NCBI GenBank assembly: GCA_003024985.2
Contig: PXIH01S0047114.1
Source of the DNA: Euperipatoides rowelli
Lineage: Eukaryota > Onychophora > Udeonychophora > Euonychophora > Peripatopsidae
DNA length: 11,864 nucleotides
Reading direction: 5' to 3' (one strand)
Part shown: one piece after another, positions 8,708-11,864 of the stretch
Numbering within the stretch: the first letter of the stretch is position 1
Layout of the letters: each line of letters begins with the position of its first letter
Position numbers and translations under genes: made by a program
Notes under the pieces: model-generated
The model's database searches: none
Told to the model about the DNA's origin: nothing
What the model saw: the letters and a program-made list of their open reading frames with translations, nothing else

Positions 8708-9872
8708 GTGACTCATAATCAACATAGCACCAAATACAACCTGGAATTTGTCAGATACAACCTAAAGACCTCCTACCTACATGGCAAGCTAGCTAAAGCA
8801 ATCTATATGGAGCAACCCAAAGGGAAATCTGAGATAGAAGGGAAAATATGCAAACTAAAGAAAAGTTTGTGTGGCCTACAACAATCAGGAAAGAAATGGA
8901 ACACAAAATTCCATGAAATACTAACAAGCTTGGAATTCAAGAGGATGGAATATGACACTAGCATCTACATAATATGGAAAGACAATTACTTTATAGTAAT
9001 AGGAATGTATGTGATGATTGCATAGTAACTGGAACTCGAGCATAATGGACAGAAGCTGTAATGAAACAATTTCAAGAAAAACTCAAACTGAGAGAAGAGA
9101 GGGGAGACAGCAAATTCTTAGGGATAGAGATAAAAAAACAAAGAAGGGATAAAAGATCTCACATAAAAGGCATATAGACAAACTGATATCCTCACAAGCA
9201 CTAACGGAATGCAAACCAACAGACAACCCAATGGACCACAATCAAGACCTTTGTGAGTACAAAAATTCAGCAAAAACAAACAACACAAAATAGAAAGAAG
9301 TGATAGGATCACTATTATACATTGCTGGGGGAACTCATCTAGACATTGCTTACGCTCTTAACAAACAATCCAAATACAGCTAAGACCTCCGAGAAATCCA
9401 CATGAATGCAGCCAAGAGAGTTATACACTAACTAAAGGCAACTCAAGAGCTGAGCTTATGCTATGAGGGAGATGAAGGAACTTTAGAAGCGAGTGGAGAT
9501 GCAAGTTGGTGTGTATGAAGTCAAAGTAATAAGACTTGATCACCTTATCCACCTGCGAAGCAGAAGTCAATGCGATCTGTGAAACACTAAAATAAGTCAA
9601 ATGGATTCAGAATCTACTCTCAGAAATGAAACTCAATGACTTAGTAAAGAGACCTATCCGTATTTTTAACCATAGCAAATCAGCAATTGAATGGTCAAAC
9701 ATTTTATGTGTACATCATAGAACCAAACACTTTGAAAGAAAAAGCTACAAGAGAGCAGACACAACTGAACAATGTAACATTGGTACATACAGATGGAGAA
9801 AAAAAGGAAGCCGATATTTTAATGAAGGGTGTTGCAACCTATAGGTTACAACACCAAAGAACGATAATGTGA
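8708..9872 (+). pseudogene. Decayed Copia-type retrotransposon pol: reverse transcriptase and RNase H
   Basis: Five frame segments give a collinear Copia pol C-terminal half. From 8708 an open segment carries KTSYLHGKLAKAIYMEQPKG and ICKLKKSLCGLQQSGKKWN, core reverse transcriptase motifs. The Y-V-D-D catalytic box follows at 9008-9018, split by a one-base loss. Then come KFLGIEI, IGSLLYIAGGTHLDIAYAL, the RNase H pieces SGDASW and LSTCEAE, HHRTKH near 9712 and finally EADILMKGVATYRL. Frame changes fall near 9012, 9150, 9530 and 9740, and in-frame stops at 9043, 9291, 9381, 9429 and 9516. The expected Asp of the D-N-x-S-A-I box is His (HSKSAI). Protease, integrase and gag are absent, so it is 5'-truncated or degraded beyond recognition. 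It is an inactive relic, probably inserted into intron or intergenic DNA. Confidence 0.93.
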
Positions 9873-9891
9873 CTCAAATAAGGGTAAAGCG

Positions 9892-10409
9892 TGTTATTGA
9901 ACATAGACTGTGGATGTGCTGACAAATACGTAATGTATAATACATTGTTGCATTGATGTACATTCGATAAGCGCATGTTGAAAGAAAAGTAGTTGTTTAA
10001 AAGAAATGCCTGATAGAAAAGCCTAGCCTTTCAGTCGGATGTAATCCGAAGTTTGACACGGTTCAAACTAATAATTTAGCAGATGAAGTATATTGAAGTA
10101 AGAGTAATTTAAGTAATGTTATTTAGAGGTAATGTTTGATGTTGAACTATTTGTTAATGACCGTTAGAACCAAGATCGTTCTATTTGTAATGTTAATCTT
10201 TGATACATTAAATGTTGAATGTTATTCCANAAAATTATATAAAAATTAAAAAAATATTAGATTAGGACCAGGGACAACCTTGCTGGACTATGGTCTGTTG
10301 TTGTCCGGCATATTTGTAGTTGTATTTGTATGAGTACAATAACATGTGGATCTTGGCGAAAGAGTTAAAAAAAAGTTATTAAAGTGGTCTATCAATGCCT
10401 ATTTCAACT
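9892..10409 (+). mobile_element. Probable 3' LTR region of the Copia element
   Basis: A purine-rich AATAAGGGTAAAGCG follows the pol remnant and directly precedes TGTTATTGAAC at 9892, as a polypurine tract precedes an LTR. A competing boundary is TGTTGAAA at 9976, which mirrors TTTCAAC at 10402-10408, a typical Copia LTR inverted end; that would give about 434 bp. A third candidate ends in CA directly before the ambiguous base at 10230. The block contains TATA-like TATAATAC near 9938 and two compact hairpins near 10035-10069. No 5' LTR is present for comparison, so the limits are inferred. Confidence 0.4.
10035..10069. other. Paired short hairpins inside the putative LTR
   Basis: TCGGAT/ATCCGA (10035-10049) closes a three-base loop. 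AGTTTGA/TCAAACT (10050-10056 and 10063-10069) closes a six-base loop directly after it. Back-to-back stems at this place could fold in the LTR transcript. The function is unknown. Confidence 0.4.
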
Positions 10410-11370
10410 TCATTGATTTATGTGCATTTTTGTAAAAAAAATGCTTGTTTAATTAATCAATTTGTTATATTTGGTCAATAAATACATCAAAATTCTACTT
10501 TTATACCAATATGTATCAAAATATAAAACTGGCAAGTGATGTCACATCTATAATTTTGCTAAAAAAATCTTGCGTTTATTCCATTAAAGTGTTTGACCAA
10601 TCAGAATGTAGATCAGTGATTCAGAAGCCTGTTTTTTTTTTTTATTTATTATTTCCAGTCGGTGGTTTTTATAAAGGCAACTCAAAACAAACACCAGCAG
10701 GCTGAAAATAAATCTTTAACAGTTTTTATTTATGTTAAAAAATATAATCTCTAAGAATGTTTAAGAAATATTATTAAAAACTTTGGAAATAATAGTTAAC
10801 AATTTGATCTCATCGTGTCAAGTTAATAATGTACAAAAGCCTTCCCGTATTTGAGGGATTTTTTTTCTCCTTCTTAAAATTGATTTCAAGTTCAATCCCA
10901 AGAATTATCTCAAAATTTTATGTATTTTATATTGATGTGAAGAAAGTAACTTTTTTCTCTGTTCTTTTTTTTTTCTTCAAAACTTTAAGTAATAACACTT
11001 TTGTTAACTAGTTTTTTAAACAATATTATAATAAAGTCATGACTAGCATCTGGATACCAGATATGCATTTCCCTCCAGCCCAAAACTAGTGAGATTTTAT
11101 CCTTTACTTATGTCAATTTGAAGTCATAGGTAAGTTTTTATTGATTGTAAACATAGTACAAACTTGCAAATATTTATATGTTTTAGATAAAATATCTGAA
11201 TTTGATTAATTAAATTAATATTTTTAGGTAAAAATAAACAGAAATCAATTTTAAAAAATTTAAAATATCATTGATAAACCACTTTAAAGGTAACCAAACT
11301 TAAGAATAATTTTACCCTTCTTCTAAGATTACAAAAAGAAAAAAAGATTTCTAAATTTTTTAAAGTCTTA
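10410..11370. other. AT-rich DNA with a promoter-like cluster and no recognised gene
   Basis: Apart from the cluster at 10537-10675, I see homopolymer runs and AT-rich sequence. The open frames at 10511-10705 and 10829-11011 are Phe/Ile/Leu-rich and look like chance. A small palindrome ATCTGG-ATA-CCAGAT lies near 11048. Confidence 0.4.
10537..10675 (+). promoter_or_regulatory. Candidate RNA polymerase II promoter (CRE-like, CCAAT, TATA)
   Basis: In order on the plus strand: TGATGTCA at 10537-10544 (one base from the CRE palindrome), GACCAATCAG with CCAATCA at 10597-10603, and TATAAA at 10670-10675. The TATAAA lies in a locally GC-richer context, and CACC/CAG-type start possibilities lie about 25-30 bp downstream. 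The order and spacings are those of a textbook core promoter. However, no coding exon follows that I recognise, and each motif is short enough to arise by chance. A non-coding transcript or an unseen first exon could lie downstream. Confidence 0.25.
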
Positions 11371-11570
11371 GGCCCCATTCGCATGGACAATTTATACACG
11401 GCTCAACCACGGTTGAACCGTGGATAGTACCATTCGTATGGACATTTTCATCCGCAGCTCATACACGGCTCACCACGCTTCTTGAGGCTGGTTGAGCTGC
11501 GGTTGAGCCTAAATCAATGTCCATGCGAACACAATCCTGGCTCATCCGTGGTAGAGCCATGTTAGCGTTT
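11371..11570. mobile_element. MITE-like cluster of inverted motifs (possibly PIF/Harbinger)
   Basis: After TTA (11368-11370) comes GGCCCCATTCGCATGGACA. The CATTCG.ATGGACA motif recurs at 11431-11444 and, inverted, as TGTCCATGCGAA at 11519-11530. Between them are many CGGCTCAACC-like modules, including a 12-bp arm palindrome at 11397-11408 and 11411-11422 with a two-base loop. A GGCCCC-type end next to TTA fits the 3-bp target preference of PIF/Harbinger elements, and repeated subterminal motifs fit transposase binding. No exact opposite terminus with a flanking TTA is visible, so the right limit is uncertain. It may be one end of a larger or truncated element. Confidence 0.55.
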
Positions 11571-11797
11571 CATTATTACGCCTGCGCTATTTTTTTTTTT
11601 GTTTACAAAATGTTGGTACGTGGCTGTTGTAGATTTAACCATTTACTATTTTTTTCTCCGTATTATTATTGTATAATGGAAAAGAAAAGAACGTGAGCTT
11701 CTATGAAATGCAATTCATATAATTTATTTACTGCAAATGATACTCACAAACATAAATACTTTGCTTAGAATGTATAAAAATGAATAATTTAGATTAT

Positions 11798-11848
11798 TAA
11801 TAATAATAATATACAGGTAGACTATTATACTACTTATAGTCTACCAGT
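11798..11848. repeat. TAA microsatellite next to a hairpin
   Basis: A run of TAA/AAT units leads into ATACAGGTAGACTAT (11811-11825), which pairs with ATAGTCTACCAGTAT (11836-11850) across a ten-base loop, with one mismatch in 15. It could be the tip of an inverted-repeat element cut by the window edge. Confidence 0.6.
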
Positions 11849-11864
11849 ATATCTAGTCTGAATT

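Noticed and set aside
9118-9312. Minus-strand 64-codon open frame rich in Leu and Cys
   Set aside because: Antisense shadow of the Copia reverse transcriptase remnant.
10511-11011. Two short plus-strand open frames (10511-10705 and 10829-11011)
   Set aside because: Phe/Ile/Leu-rich, homopolymer-driven and without resemblance to known proteins.

Overview
The window is AT-rich animal (metazoan) nuclear DNA, mostly intron and intergenic sequence holding a few small spliced exons and many decayed mobile elements. Two exon sets with clean GT/AG borders are visible, all on the minus strand. An alpha-arrestin exon lies at 3510-3692. Two exons at 6022-6225 and 6327-6443 together encode one intracellular I-set immunoglobulin domain of the titin/obscurin/stretchin kind. 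That pairing, together with hAT, Copia and CR1-like elements, suggests an invertebrate, probably an arthropod. I cannot name the species. No complete gene is contained here, and every gene call is an internal exon of a gene that extends beyond what I can recognise.

Layout: 1-600 is featureless AT-rich DNA. 604-1130 is a tandem duplication of a block of about 250 bp that resembles a transcript 3' end (AATAAA followed by an A-tract). 1686-2215 is a minisatellite of 12 degenerate units of about 42 bp. 2448-2884 is a 437-bp non-autonomous hAT element between 8-bp target duplications, and 3118-3145 is another AATAAA plus A15 signature. The arrestin exon follows at 3510-3692. A GC-richer island at 5175-5375 may be a tRNA-derived SINE, and a short LINE (CR1-like) fragment at 5560-5633 ends at an ambiguous base. 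The immunoglobulin exons are at 6022-6443, followed by more than 2 kb of AT-rich, probably intronic DNA. A decayed Copia pol fragment occupies 8708-9872, with a probable 3' LTR downstream to about 10409. A promoter-like cluster lies at 10537-10675, a MITE-like cluster of inverted motifs at 11371-11570, and a hairpin at the right edge.

The exons and the transposons show no functional link. The arrestin exon belongs to a membrane-protein trafficking adaptor. The Ig domain probably belongs to a giant muscle or cytoskeletal protein. Everything else looks like transposon debris or simple repeat. I found no convincing undescribed system. The best new observations are the two exon sets, which are too short to stand out as ORFs, the hAT element with its target duplications, the higher-order minisatellite, and the Copia relic whose catalytic box is cut by a frameshift.
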